From Unio delphinus (Eukaryota; Mollusca; Bivalvia; Unionida; Unionidae), in NCBI GenBank assembly GCA_029339505.1, contig JAQISU010000349.1, positions 186,001 through 250,000 of the forward strand: a stretch of 64,000 nt of DNA, read 5' to 3'. The stretch's first letter is position 1. Every line of letters starts with the position of its first letter. Below the pieces are notes generated by a model, which saw only the letters and a list, made by a program, of their open reading frames with translations, did no database searches and had not been told where the DNA came from. Of this stretch, positions 1 to 11,480 are shown in pieces. Made by a program: the position numbers and the translations under genes.

Positions 1-1931
1 CCCATGTATCACCAGTCTGGTACAGAAAATAATAAGATACTACAATTTACTTGTCGTGAAAAGCCCCAAACCCACCAACAAACAATTTTAGCAAAATTCC
101 ACTTTTCACATGAACTGGTAATAACAACAACAACAGCAATATATAAGTATTAACTAAAAAAAATATAAAACCTCAAAAATATAGTCGATAAACGCACACT
201 GGAGATCCGAATCGGCTATCTTAAAAAGCACCAGTAACAACAGAAAGTAACAACAAAAAAAAATATATATATAGTTTAAAACCACTCAGAGGCTCATATA
301 ACGCCAGCCAGAAAACATACAATATTACATTTTTATTCGACACTTGAATACCTTTATCTTGAAAGAAACCACGTGACACGTCCGGAATGTTGATCGACAC
401 GAGACACACTTCTCGACGCAAGCAAATACCATACCATATTCATCCAAACAACGGCAGCCCAAGCAATGGAAAAGGCTCTACAAAATAAACTAAGAAGAGG
501 ACCAACTGACGGAAGCAAACGACAATTTCCCACGACTAGAAAATCAATAACAACAAACCACATTTATAAATAGAACAGAGCCACCATAACTCTAATGATA
601 GGACAAAAGTGGAAAATATTCAAAACTCCTTTGATAAAACAAAGTTACAACCCCTTTTCTGAGAAATATTTGAATGTACAGGTTTTTCAAATGAAGCCCT
701 CTACATATTAAATTTAAAAGACAGCCTACATTTTACAAAATTAATTCAAAGGCAAACTACACCTATTATATTTTCTTCTATCTTAGCAAAGAGCTATCCA
801 ATCGAGTGCGCTAAGGAGCAAACAAAAGGATCGGAAAAAGAAAAGGCTAAGGTCCTTACAAACAGAAAACTCTAATGTCCGAACTTCACCACTAACCCAC
901 AATCCCCCATAACCCCCCACCCCCACCCGCCACGCAACCGCTACATCACAATCATGTATAACAAAAAACTCATCAAGTTAAAAAAAACAGACTATATCTT
1001 TTGGACATTTTATTTTTACAGAACTACACTAGGAAAATAAGGAAACAACTATTGCAAATATGAATTATTAATAATTAATGCATATACAAAATTGACAAAT
1101 CTGATTATGGCAAAGTCACATCGCGAAACTTCAAAAGGTAACAAAGGAAATTAAATCAGCCCAAGAATTTAAATAATTCTCAGGGAGGAGTGTACAATCT
1201 TTATTAAAAGATTAACTGAAATGGAAACCGTAACACACCGAAGCACCAAGGTGTGGGAAATACCCAAAACCGGCACTGGTAGAGAGTAGGGAGTACCATT
1301 TGGAAAATCTTTTTGGATAATAAAACTAACAATAATGAGCAATAAAACAAAGAATAACCCTGAAAAATTAACTGTTTCCTAATCATAAATGGGAAACAAA
1401 GTATACAAAAGACATAACATACATGGGTGGACAGGGAAACACTACACCAAAACAAACATTTTCAGAAAACAATGGTGTTACTCGAAACTTAAACCAGTGA
1501 ACATGCGGGGTAGAGTTGAAGGGTATCATCAAAATAGAGGGATGAGTAACTCCAGTAATGCATAGTCCCGTCGTTGTTAAAGTGTTGATGCCTCAACAAG
1601 GAAAAGTTTACGTTTGTGACATTAGTTGTTGCCCAGGCTATACTTAATTCTTAGCACCAAACTCATTAAATGAAAAATATTTAAAAAGTTTAGTCTATAT
1701 GTAAACAATAGTTTTGACATCCAGACGAAAATATGTTTCCAAACACAGTAGTCAAAAGAGAAATTGGTGAGCATAATAACTATATAAATGGTAACTTTCT
1801 AACATATATTTGAATACATATATATGAAATTGTCTAAATGATTCACAGAACGTCATCGAATACACCATTTCACTATAATTCCCGCAAAAATAACTCGCAA
1901 ACCCGCTTATAACTCGGTATCATGGTGGAAC
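1..1931. repeat. Dispersed repeat A, copy 1, left part
   Basis: This stretch is AT-rich and non-coding as far as I can see. It aligns by eye with 38986-41098 in the same orientation: shared landmarks include the opening CCATGTA-CACCAGTCTGGTA, a CACGTGAC site near 370 and 39348, CTCAGGGAGGAGTGTACAATC near 1180 and 40192, and ACTCGCAAACCCGCTTATAAC just before the hAT insertion. The copies differ by many substitutions and small indels, so the duplication is not recent. Short minus-strand frames here are broken and hydrophobic by composition; I do not call genes. The biological identity of repeat A is unknown; in copy 2 it follows directly on the 3' part of an L1/Tx1-like LINE, so it could belong to that element. 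Confidence 0.8.
1924..1931. repeat. hAT target site duplication, left copy
   Basis: GGTGGAAC immediately precedes the left terminal repeat and is repeated exactly at 4480-4487. The uninterrupted target (GGTTGAAC) is present in repeat A copy 2 at 41091-41098. Confidence 0.95.
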
Positions 1932-4479
1932 CAATGTTCCCTCTAAGGTTTGCTGGTTCGTGTGCAAAATCATACAGTTGTGTGCAAAGTTTTACAGCAT
2001 CAATTTTTTGTGTGCAAATTTTTACAGCCCACACACACACTCACACACGGAAATTACATAAATGAACTTAAGTGCAAAAACTTTTATATAAATAAAGAAA
2101 GGAACTATAATTAAATAATTTTAATCAAAAATGTCACTATAGTTCAATCAAAGCTATATTTATTTCTATTATTTATCCCGTCGTTGGGTCAAGCAACTAA
2201 ATTTCAACACACCCACTACCAATAGCCGCTAGTCATTTGACTCATTTCTGGAGGTACTCTGGCGTCTGTCTTTCAACGAGATCCATCTTTTATACACATC
2301 GCCAAGGTTGATCTGATGTCCATCATTCTGATACGATTTAATTCTCATAAGCATATCTAAATGTAACTCTTCCAGCCTATTTCTAGATTTTATTTTTATA
2401 TTATTCATTAGGCTGAATCCACGTTCACAATCGGCGCTTGATGCAAGAAATGTAGCACAAATATCCAAAAGAATTGGCAATGTCGCCGAATTGCTCTTCA
2501 TTTATTACAAATCGAACCATCTCGTCGAAAGTCTGCATCAACCCACATTTCATTTTTTCTCCACGCACAAACCTTAAGTTACGATACTGATCCTTAACGT
2601 TCGGCAGAATGTCATCATAGTTCTCCAGGAATGCCGCATATCTAGAAACCAGTGCTGCAAGTTCTTCTTGGCCAAAATTAAACTCTGAAGTGTCGATTAA
2701 CGCTGATATCTCAAAGATTCACCATTGCATCAACTCACTTTCAGGGAAACGAGAGTCCAGGTGCAAACATAAACATTCAACGAATTTTAGGATGGAACTC
2801 ATGTTTATATTCTCGTCATTTGCAAGCAATTCAGCAACCTCTTCGGACCAGTGCACATTTTCACCAAGGTACTGGACACGGAGCTTAGCGATCCTTGCTT
2901 TTACAAACTAGTATTCCTCGATGGTCGTAAGATTTTTTCTTTGTAGCAGCTTGCATAATTCAGCAAGTTCACCAACAACTTCATCAAAGACAATCAGTGC
3001 AGTTCGAAACTGCAGATCCCTTAGTTTCTTCAAACTGTACTTATGAACTGGATCATTATACAGGCCCACCTGCTCCAATGTTTCAATGTCTGCCATTAAA
3101 CTTATATGTTTGCAAGCATCATCGATGCCTAAATCTTCACGATGAGCAACGCAATGTTGTTCCATTAGATGTGGAATACGTCGGCTAAGAATTGCTGCAA
3201 TTCCATTGTTCTTGCCTAGCATAACCGATGCACCATCAGAAGTAAACATAACCATTTTCTGCATGTCCAATGAATTCTCTTGATAAAACTCTGTTATTGC
3301 TGATTCCACAGATTTACTGTCACATGCCGACAGAGACAAAATTCCAACAAACACTGTCTTGTAAACGTTACCGGGATATGGCCGAAACTTTGCGTATAAG
3401 ATCAACATTTTTGTCAGTGATATATCAATGCTCTCATCTACTGTTAATGTGTGGAACTTTGCATTGCGAAGTTCGCTAATTATAACATCCTTCACTACAG
3501 AATCGATAGAATCAACAAACTCAAAAGCGTAATTCTTACTGCGCCAGCTATCAGGGACTGGGGTATACTTAGCGATATGGTTGTGTATGTATTGAACCGC
3601 ATTCATAGATGTGTTCATGTTGATAGCCAAGAGGACGTTGTCAATCAAAATTATAACCTGGTCTTCTTTAGCACTTTTACGTTGTGCTGCTTCATGTCTC
3701 ATGCCTCGATCAGCGACACTTTCTGTAAACATTCGCAGTACACCTCCTGACTGTATAGAACGAAGTCTCTGTACAGCATCTGTGTGTTTTTTTTGCTTGA
3801 TATGTCGTTTAAGATAATCCAGCTTCCAAGCCTCCCACCTTTTCCCTGTGGAGAAATCACCACCTGCATTAGCTTTGAAGCACATTTCACAGACAACATG
3901 ATCATCAATTTCACGATATTTAAAAATATCACCCAGCTTGACAGTCCGCTCTGACAACGAATCTGGTAGTGCTGCATGCACAAATTCATTGAGCTATCCC
4001 GTTTCAAAATTTGATCTACACTTTTTCTTAGTAAGCGATGACGCTGACGGTTCGCTTAACTGACGTTTAGACATAACGGTTAAAACATTATTAAAAATAA
4101 TTAGCTACTACATTTATAATAAACTAGAGATAAGCCATTTATTTACCTTATACACATTCACTACGCAGTATGCGCCACGAAATTTACATGAATGGCGGCG
4201 GTGGTTCAGAACGAGGCTAGCTTGATCCGGTATGTATCGGTAAGTATGTAAAAAAAATAGTTCTACGAAAAAGTAGAAGACAAAAATATAGATCTGAATC
4301 AAAAATTAAAAACATGGATGTATATGTTATAAAAACTGTATAATTCCGGCTGCAGAGTGCAGCGTATCTGTTCGAATTTATTTTTATAAACATTTACTGC
4401 GTGGATACTCAAAACTGCTGCGCGGCGTCTGTCCGATAGCTGCGCGGACGCGCAGCCGCGCAGCTTAAAGGGAACATTG
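1932..4479 (-). mobile_element. hAT DNA transposon, complete ends, inactive
   Basis: The element is 2548 bp. Its left end reads CAATGTTCCCTCTAAG and its right end is the reverse complement of CAATGTTCCCTTTAAG, so 15 of 16 terminal bases match. It is flanked on both sides by the identical 8-mer GGTGGAAC (1924-1931 and 4480-4487). An 8-bp target duplication and CA-TGTTCCCTCTAAG-like ends are hallmarks of the hAT superfamily. Inside the right end there is a GC-rich subterminal stretch (about 4415-4465) of GCGCGG repeats, and inside the left end several TGTGCAAA-TTTACAG subterminal repeats (1960-2027), probably transposase-binding sites. The single gene inside is read on the minus strand and is broken. 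Confidence 0.95.
2226..4074 (-). pseudogene. hAT transposase (BED/TTF finger, RNase H-like core, dimerisation domain), broken
   Basis: The natural start is probably the ATG at 4074 (MSKRQLSEPS...), which an in-frame TAG near 3993 separates from the main frame (3981-2908). The main frame has a Cys2-His2 finger (CEMC, then RHIKQKKH) near its N terminus, then hAT core motifs: LTVDESIDIS with the first catalytic Asp, MFTSDGASVMLGKNNG, and QHCVAHREDLGIDDACKH. An in-frame TAG at about 2908 stops it, after which the same frame continues (FVKARIAKLRVQYLGENVHW). At least two frame changes follow between about 2690 and 2500 before the C-terminal dimerisation region (SADCERGFSLMNNIK.KSRNRL) at 2501-2229. 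The motifs fit the DUF4371/ZBED-like, Tip100-related group. It would cut and paste the element in the nucleus, but at least two stops and two frameshifts make it a fossil. Confidence 0.9.
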
Positions 4480-4487
4480 GGTGGAAC
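4480..4487. repeat. hAT target site duplication, right copy
   Basis: GGTGGAAC immediately follows the right terminal repeat and matches the left copy at 8 of 8 bases. Confidence 0.95.
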
Positions 4488-5195
4488 CTGTTTTTTTAAT
4501 CCACACCATAAGATACTCAATATATATGTATTAGACCGTGCGGATGAATCTGAAGAAAAATCGGGACTAAAATTTATTTTTGAAAATTGACGTATCGCTC
4601 TCTTAATTGTCGAAAACGGTATATATAATCTGGGAATGGTAACCAATACATGATATTATCAACACTTAATATGATTTATTTATTGTTACTGTTCTTTCCA
4701 AATGATCTTCTTTGTACACCGTACAAAAATGATTATGAACGAAATTTTGATCAATGAAAATGTCACGCACACCTGCTGGAGGCATTACTTTAATGAATAA
4801 AAGTGTAACGGAAACATAGTTAAGTGCAAGGGAGATAATCTAATAAGCTCAAACGTTTTTCCCAGATGTGTACTCACCCATATGTACGGTATTTAGTCTT
4901 CACACGTTGGTCGATAAATATTTAGGCAGACCTGATATCAATATAGATTCCCTTCAACTGACTTGTCCCTGCCCATTGGATAGATCAATCATAGTGTCAT
5001 GACTGCGTAGGTAATTAGGGTATGATGAACAAGCTAGAAGTTGTAAATAGTCAATATGTTATAATAGTCTTCGTCTACGTGTCAACGTTGATCGGCATGA
5101 TACACAATTTATCATGTTAATATAGGGAAAACTAGATTGCATACTATGACCTCTGATTTTGAACCCATTTATCAATATATTGATTAACACACACA
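4488..5195. repeat. Dispersed repeat A, copy 1, right part
   Basis: The sequence after the hAT element resumes the alignment with repeat A copy 2 (41099-41750). Shared landmarks are GTCGAAAACGGTA-ATATAATCTGGGAAT, ACATGATATTATCAAC, CCTGCTGGAGGCATTACTTTAA and GTGTCAACGTTGATCGGCATGATACAC. The last 200 bases also occur, more diverged, at 44095-44290. No coding sequence was recognised. Confidence 0.8.
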
Positions 5196-5204
5196 TGAGT
5201 ACGT

Positions 5205-5690
5205 AACCAGCATTAGGGCGACACATGTCACAGAGCAGCATTAGGGTGACAGAATTACATCATGTTGTGTTATTAAACTGCAGCACGTATTTGTATATGA
5301 ATTCATAAAAATAAGCTGTAATTCCGATTAGCAAGCTTAAATATTCATGTTTAAAACAGAAAATAATATTTACAAATGAAAACACACATGTGTCGCCTTA
5401 ATGCCGTGTCGCCTTAATGTCAACACACAACTGTGATGGTCACAACAACCTTATGGCGACAGACTCTTCACACACATATTCTGTCTAGTTCAGCATTAAG
5501 GCGACATTTTTTCTAAGTGCAAAACTGTTATCCCAAACAAAATATTAAACTAAACTTATATATTAAGATGATCAGATTAATAAATGTATGCCTTTTACAA
5601 CTGTAATACGTGTGTTTATCCGCATCGCCATGGTGTTGTAATCTTCATACACATATTCTAATCCATTATTAAGGCGACAGTATTTGTAAC
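5205..5690. repeat. Cluster of GTCGCC-TTAATG 12-mers in both orientations
   Basis: The 12-mer GTCGCCTTAATG or its reverse complement occurs with at most two changes at 5211-5222, 5239-5250, 5392-5403, 5408-5419, 5449-5460, 5494-5505 and about 5667-5678. Spacing is irregular, so this is not a simple satellite. A second cluster lies at 28160-28405. Both clusters lie near sequences related to repeats A and B and to AC-rich tracts. The function is unknown; a protein-binding array or a degraded minisatellite of a transposon are possibilities. Confidence 0.7.
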
Positions 5691-5699
5691 TGTCCTATT

Positions 5700-6400
5700 G
5701 CTATTCCAAACATAACAAAGGAATACAATTACAGTATATTTTCAGATTATCAAAAATCATAAATATATGAATTTAAAACTCAACGTCTGCTCATCGATTT
5801 CCAAACGTGTTTATTTTTATATTTTTTTTAAAAAAATGTCATAGGCAGTTAATACACTATAAGACCGAAGCTGCACTTTTTGTTTTCAAGCGATACTATT
5901 TTTTTAATTCCTTCTAAAAGTGTGTGTTCATAAAAGTTTTTGTACCAATAAGTAGATGAAAATAATCCCCCTCCCATCCCATATATTGAAGTGTCCTCAA
6001 TTAGAAATATGCTTGAAATGAGCTAATAACCGGCATGTTTAATCGGGTTGATGCAAATATATTTTAGTGCATTATGTCCATTAATCACTACAAGCAATCA
6101 AATGTACTTATTTCATTTTCTAAAAGTTTGCTCCAATATTTATCACATGCTGAATTAGCACATTTCTTGCAGCATCCCGCGTGATAATGAAAAGTGTCTA
6201 CCGTTTATGAGCTGTATGTGTGTGTGTACATTCACATAGAAAATATAGCCAGAACTCATACTTCTCATTGAAAGTTACAACAGCAGTTTTAAAGGTAAAC
6301 AAAACAAGATTTTAAAAATAATAGTATGTCTATTGTTGGATTTTAACTCAATTCGATAATATGAGTAATGCCATATATACATATAGACCACGTATGTGTT
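5700..6400. other. AT-rich spacer, no gene seen
   Basis: The stretch is strongly AT-rich with short frames only. I see no protein motif, RNA gene or terminal repeat in it. Confidence 0.6.
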
Positions 6401-6404
6401 TATA

Positions 6405-6640
6405 AGGGTTGGTCTATAGCGCTTTCCGTTACGGATTACTGCCGTCTCACCTCTGTCTGCGTGGGTTCGAGTCTAAGATTCGGCTAATATAGTTATGTGA
6501 GAAGGCTTGCCAGTAGCTTCTCGTGGGTCGGTGGTTCTTTCCGGGTTTATTCCCCATGTTCTTCCTCGACCAGTAATACTGGCCGCCATTTATGGCCTAT
6601 TGCGTGTTGAAAAATGGTGTTAAACTCTAAGAAAAACCAG
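6405..6640 (+). mobile_element. tRNA-derived SINE (MESC/Meta-like core), 5'-truncated copy
   Basis: This copy starts inside the tRNA-like head (GGTCTATAGCGCTTTCCGTTACGG) and has the box B-like GGGTTCGAGTCTAAG. The body carries the conserved core with GCTTGCCAGTAGCTTCTCGTG and TACTGGCCGCCAT, and it ends in AAAATGGTGTTAAACTCTAAG plus an A-rich tail. Six other copies in the window share this layout. The core resembles the MESC/Meta domain described for invertebrate, especially mollusc, SINEs; that identification is from memory. Confidence 0.85.
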
Positions 6641-8388
6641 ACAAACTTGCTTACATATAGAATATGTAAATTTCTTGGTCAGCATATTCTCAATATATAT
6701 ATTGACGAGCAGTGAAAATTCGTATTCCAATAATGTGAATTATCAAGATTATTACTGTCTATAGTAAAATAAAGATATGATTTTTTCTTGGTACAAGTGA
6801 ATGAAAGATATATCTCATTAAGTGTATTTTAACAATTGACGAAGTAAAAAGTTCATTTCATATTGAATATCGATTGTTTAAAACTCTTTTAATTTTCTGG
6901 TCAGCGTTATTAAATGCATCTAAAAATTACCAATTCGTGTCACACAAAGTGCTTAAAACGAATTAGGTACTTTTAGTTACATTTAAATTTGAAATTTGTT
7001 TAGTTACAGATACAAAAAATTCACTATGTGGAACGAACTATGAGGTTTTCACCGGCGAGATTAAATATATCGTTTATTTATTTATTCATTCAGACCAAGC
7101 AAATTTTATTTTAATTTTATGCACAGATGTATTGATTAGAAATCATATAAGATTGATAGAAGATTTCTTACTGTATCCCATGAGCAGCACAGTTGGAGGG
7201 GCTTGGGGGTTGGGTTGGCCGAACGTTGGGAGAGGGTGCAAAGGTTCACTCCCATAAGACCCCAATTACATATCTGGGCCCTGATTGATTTATTATTTAC
7301 CAAAAATCATCGTTTGCAAGATCTAACTGGTGTTTTGAACTCCATATAGGTTAAAAACATAAATGGATTGGGGGAAGAGTAAAGACTAGAACTGGTGGGT
7401 CAGCTGACCTTTGTTAAGCCTCCTCCCACACTTCTGCCAAAGCCCCGATTCTACAATCGGGCCATGTAAAAAAAAAAAAGATTTACTGGTTGCCAAAAGC
7501 CAACCAGAACCTTGTATATAAGCCCGGTTGTCAAGACCCTTGTGTTTTTTGTTTTGTTTTGTTTTTGGGAGGCACTAGATAGATGTCGCCCCCCTCCCCC
7601 CAACACACACACACACACATTTAATACATTTACTTTTTATTTTGAATTTTGAATTTCCGGCAAAATCCGGTGTACTACGTCTTATTTTTTGGGGTAAAAA
7701 AAAATTACCAAAAAATTAGAAAACGTATTATTTTTAATGGCTATTATATTTGGGTCGATCTTTGTCCTTTTTGTATATATTTCTTTTGAGAATTACTGTG
7801 TTCGAGACGGGTCCGCATATTTATTAAATTTAAATTGTACATTAGCCGCCTCGAGTTTGGTCGTCTCTATTTATTTATATTTAGGCTCTTAATTTTTTCT
7901 AAATCGTTTATTTGGCCCTTTAAACAGGGCTCTCTGTGTAGTTCGGGAGCTACACAGAGAAAGAGAAAATGCAAGATTGCCTGGTTTTGAATAGTACTCG
8001 CCAACGACTTCTACCTTCTTTTCTTTCAGGGCATGCGTAGTGGGAAAACACTTAAAAACTCCTATGCTACTCTATACTTATTGTATTAGTGTTTTGTCTG
8101 CATCATGTTTCTCTGAGTGGATTTTTTTCTCACGACTCTTTCACGGGCCAGTCCACCTTGCGTAACGTCATGTTATTTAGCCCTTTTACTTCCTCATCTC
8201 GTACTTTCCACTTAAGGTTCCCTGTGCACCCCCCCCCCCCCACACCCCTTGTGCTCCTACCCTAGTTATGTGTTCCAATAAATATGATTTGCCCTCATAG
8301 TTTCCAATATAAACTCTGTGATGTTGTATACTAATTTCTTTCTAAAGTTTCCATCTAAATATAGTATTTTTTTGTTTGTATAATTGAG
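6641..8388. other. Spacer without recognised gene
   Basis: The stretch contains homopolymer runs (A near 7470, C near 7590 and 8230), a short AC tract near 7605 and one strong hairpin (7931-7960, listed separately). No frame with recognisable protein similarity was found on either strand. Confidence 0.6.
7931..7960. other. Perfect 11-bp stem hairpin
   Basis: TCTCTGTGTAG (7931-7941) and CTACACAGAGA (7950-7960) are exact reverse complements around an 8-nt loop TTCGGGAG. No oligo-T tract follows directly, so a terminator role is not supported. It may be the remnant of a foldback element or structured RNA. Confidence 0.6.
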
Positions 8389-9480
8389 TTGTTCTTATAT
8401 TTAGTGTTATATCAACTCATTTCTATTCTTATCACATTCAACCATGACATTTTTGTTTGGTGGGGGGCGGGGATGTGTGAATTTTTACACAGTGGACATT
8501 TGGGCGATACTCAGATCACATGCCGTCTCACTGCAACCTCTCCCGTCAACCATGCTTCATTTGCAGCAGAAGCTTTGTATTTTTAATGACCCTATCTTCA
8601 CCCAATTTCCCAAGGGACTAATTGATGTTTATGTGTTCATGTTCGACTTTGTTTTTTTTATTCTATTTATTGTGCTATATGTAAGCCATTTGTGTGCTGT
8701 TTTTGTATCTATTTCCCATAGTTCTCTATTGTCCCTATATTTATTTAGCAATTCTTTTATTGATCTTAATTTTCGTGGGTCTTCTAGTAGTTTCGATAAC
8801 CCATTGTTTTTATATGTCATTCTCTGCTTCACAGAGAATCCTAAATAATATATCTATAGAACATGATAAGGTATTTTTGGTTCTGCTTTCATTTCCTTAA
8901 ATCTGTTTAGAATGTTGGTGTATTTTATAAGGACGGGGTTTGGGAGGGCCAGGCCTCTTCCCTCTTTCTGTCATTATATAATGTGTCCTTGTTTATGTAG
9001 TGCGTTTTAAACCCCGATAAATATTTAATAATTTCATTATCTAAAGTTTTTAGATCTTCGATTGTTATGTCTATTGATTTTAAAATTTAGTTTAAGTGCA
9101 CATTCATATAATTTTTTGTTACATGGGCCCGTTCCATTCGGCACAATGAAGTAAGTGCCCAGATTTTGATATTTTCATTTATTTTTTCCCTGATTTTCTT
9201 GAGGATTTGTTTTGCCTTTACTTGGTCTTTAACTATTGGGATTGGTAATCCGTGTTATTTACTTCTTCAGTTTCCTATTAATAAGACTTCGGTTTTCTCA
9301 GGATTTATTTTCGACAATGATACTTTTCCAAATAATTCAAATTCACGTAATAGTTTTACATAGGAAAACATCTGCATCTTGTTGCAATTTAACATGTTCT
9401 CTAATATTTGGAACTTTGATCTCTTTTATTTCTTTATTGAGTCTCTTTTTTAATAATTAGAATTTATATCGCTATTATAT
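8389..9480 (-). mobile_element. L1/Tx1-like LINE, 3' portion of ORF2 (antisense)
   Basis: The minus strand carries fragments of a LINE ORF2 downstream of the RT core. Near 9300-9265 it reads KTEVLLIGN, matching KTEMLLIGNWNK of the LINE at 36351-38590, so both are the same family in opposite orientations. A 67-residue open stretch at 8832-8629 (LSKLLEDPRKLRSIKELLNKY) may be part of the C terminus. The RT core with its Asp-Asp motif is missing. The other part of the element is at 12905-14554; the Gypsy element between them probably interrupted it, with loss of RT sequence. Confidence 0.65.
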
Positions 9481-9601
9481 ATAATAGCATAGATAGTATA
9501 CACCCGTGTCTCACTGATCTCTTTATATAAATTTTTCATGTTCTCGCCCCATTTACCTGTGCATACGAGTTCATGTCTCTGTACAGGATTTTAGTCCACT
9601 T

Positions 9602-9971
9602 TTGGAAATTTTTAGAGACTCGTCGAAAAGTGCTACCGAAATACACGCGCAATTTCATAGTCGAGTAAACGTAATTTGTTATAAATGGATAAAAATGTCT
9701 AGCACTGCGTTAACTTATGAGGGAATACGAAAGGAAAGTTTGAAGGGGCACGTCCTAAGTATTTACAGAAAAGACTTAATTGAGTTTTTTTGCGGAGCGT
9801 GAATTCTCAACCTTGGATGAAATAAGCCTGATGGCGGAGCGCTATGAGAGTGCGCACGTGCGTCCGACCACTTGGAGTTGTAACGACCAACCTGGAAACG
9901 GTGAACATAGAAGGACCACTGAGGTGACCCCAGAGACGAAGTGGTCAGAATGGTGGGAGGCCAGGGCCTGA
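9602..9971 (+). pseudogene. Gypsy gag, capsid-like part, frameshifted
   Basis: The first frame (to 9802) contains LKGHVLSIYRKDLIEFF and the next frame resumes with AEREFSTLDEISLMAERYES. The change of frame falls in a run of seven T at about 9785-9791, where one extra T explains it. This region corresponds to the capsid part of a Gypsy gag, which assembles the particle around the element RNA. A second frame change around 9940-9965 leads into the zinc-knuckle and protease frame. Family placement rests on context and the downstream domains. Confidence 0.65.
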
Positions 9972-10264
9972 AATCCCAGCCAAGGACATTTCCGTGGGTC
10001 GTGGCTCTAGAGAAGGATACCTCGGGAAGGAAACGTGAGCCAGTGTGTTACTGCTGCAACAGACCAGGCCATGTCGTTAAAGACTGTAGAAAGTATCGTC
10101 CGACCACAAAAAATTTGGTAACTCCGAATACTGTTAAGAAGCGAGAAACAGTGGAGTTGACTACTACAGTGATAGCTACGGTTAATGGTGAGAAGACGAC
10201 AGTACTGTATGATACCGGATGCAGTTATCCGGCCTTGGTAGATAGTAGGTATGTCAAGCCTTGA
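9941..10264 (+). pseudogene. Gypsy nucleocapsid knuckle and aspartic protease
   Basis: A classical zinc knuckle CYCCNRPGHVVKDC (C-x2-C-x4-H-x4-C) lies around 10048-10089. It is followed by a retropepsin-like segment TVNGEKTTVLYDTGCSYPAL with the DTG triad at 10211-10219. The knuckle binds element RNA; the protease would cleave the Gag-Pol polyprotein. The frame ends at a TGA just after SRYVKP, before the rest of the protease fold, so the product is incomplete. Confidence 0.8.
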
Positions 10265-10555
10265 GATTGCACAGGTGAGGCGGTTGAAGTCCAGTTGCTA
10301 AACGGACGAAGGATTCGCTTCCGGTCGTTAGCATTGACCTTGATTCGCCGTAGGTAAAGGGACGAATTCAAGCAGCGTGTATGTCGGGACTGTCTCATGA
10401 CGTAATATTAGGGTGTTGGTATGTATTGCCCCAACCTAACCTTATGACGTGTATCCCTGTACATGTCGGGTCAGTTTAGACGAGGGCTATGAAGCGAAGG
10501 CCAGGGTAAAAGGCGCTAAGACCCATGACTTAGCCCATAGACAATTTGCTACCGG

Positions 10556-10909
10556 GTGAGTTGGGGAAACTTCAGAGAAAAATTTGTCTCTCAACAAGGT
10601 ACGCAGGTACGCAACAGATGGGTCCATATGAGCATTGCCAGACGGGGAGGTGAAGTTAGCGACGAAACGCGGTATTTTGTATCGGTACGCCAAGAAAGGG
10701 ACCGATACGTTCAAGCAAGTTTTGGTGCCCGTAGGGAAGCAAATAGAGATGTGCTTAGGCTGACATATGAGGGTCTTCTTGGAAACCACATGGGCGTGGC
10801 GAAGACCAGAGATAAGTTGATGAAGGAGTTCTACTGGCCAGGTGTGCATGAGGATGTTCGGAGTTTTATTTTTATTGTCATGCGACAAGTGTTAGCGAGG
10901 GGCACTTAA
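10556..10909 (+). pseudogene. Gypsy integrase zinc-binding domain (upstream of RT)
   Basis: The frame contains LTYEGLLGNHMGVAKTRDKLMKEFYWPGVHEDVRSF, the H-x-H part of an integrase H2C2 zinc domain; the two Cys expected just after SF are degraded (IFIVMRQV). The DDE catalytic core that should follow is absent, because RT sequence begins about 30 nt downstream. The position between protease and RT is the key observation: in most Gypsy elements integrase follows RNase H, whereas in Gmr1-type elements it precedes RT. An ancient deletion removed the integrase core and the RT N terminus. Confidence 0.8.
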
Positions 10910-11480
10910 GACTTAACAGGATAACGGAATTCCAGGTAGAGCTTTTACCTGACGCTGAGTCCATTTTTGAAATAGTGACCAATGCGAAATATTTTTTAAA
11001 AATCGATCGTCCAAGGGATATTGGCAAATTCTAGTTCGAAGTGAAGACAGAGCAAGACTTGCCTTCTCAACTCCATATGGGACCTACGAGTGGAATGTCA
11101 TGTCAGTCGGGGTCCAGAATGCTCCGAGCGTCTTCACCAGTATGATGCTTAATTTACTTGAACTATTAAGGGGGACTGGAGTTTCGAACTTCATGGACGA
11201 TTTACTCTTAGCGACAGCTACATGTGACGAACATATCATTTTAGTGAAAAACGTTTAAGAGTGGCTTCGACAAACTGGACTGACAACACGACGATCCAAG
11301 TGCCATATAGGGTTTAGGAAACTGACCTACCTAGGTCATACCCTTAGCGAAGATACGTTGGCCCCAGATAGTTCGAAGGTCGACAAACATATGGACGCAG
11401 TATGACCGGCCATTAAGACGGAAGTTCGATCTTTCTTGGGATTTGCAGGGTATATTCGACGATATGTTGCTAACTTCAGC
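10910..11480 (+). pseudogene. Gypsy reverse transcriptase, multiply frameshifted
   Basis: Pieces in different frames give FLKIDRPRDIG (usual motif F-KIDL-GY), a segment encoding WNVMSVGVQNAPSVFTSMM, then NFMDDLLLATAT with the catalytic FMDD at 11190-11201. Downstream are LTYLGHTLSEDTLAPDSSKVD and EVRSFLGFAGYIRRYVANFS, the thumb region of Gypsy RT. Frame changes and stops are frequent, so no active enzyme could be made. RT would copy the element RNA into DNA. Confidence 0.85.

Noticed and set aside
2690..3817. Plus-strand frames across the hAT gene
   Set aside because: They are antisense shadows of the transposase, which carries the recognisable domains on the minus strand.
8389..9460. Plus-strand hydrophobic frames rich in Phe, Leu and Ser as membrane proteins
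   Set aside because: They are the complement of an A-rich antisense LINE; T-rich complements give hydrophobic frames automatically.
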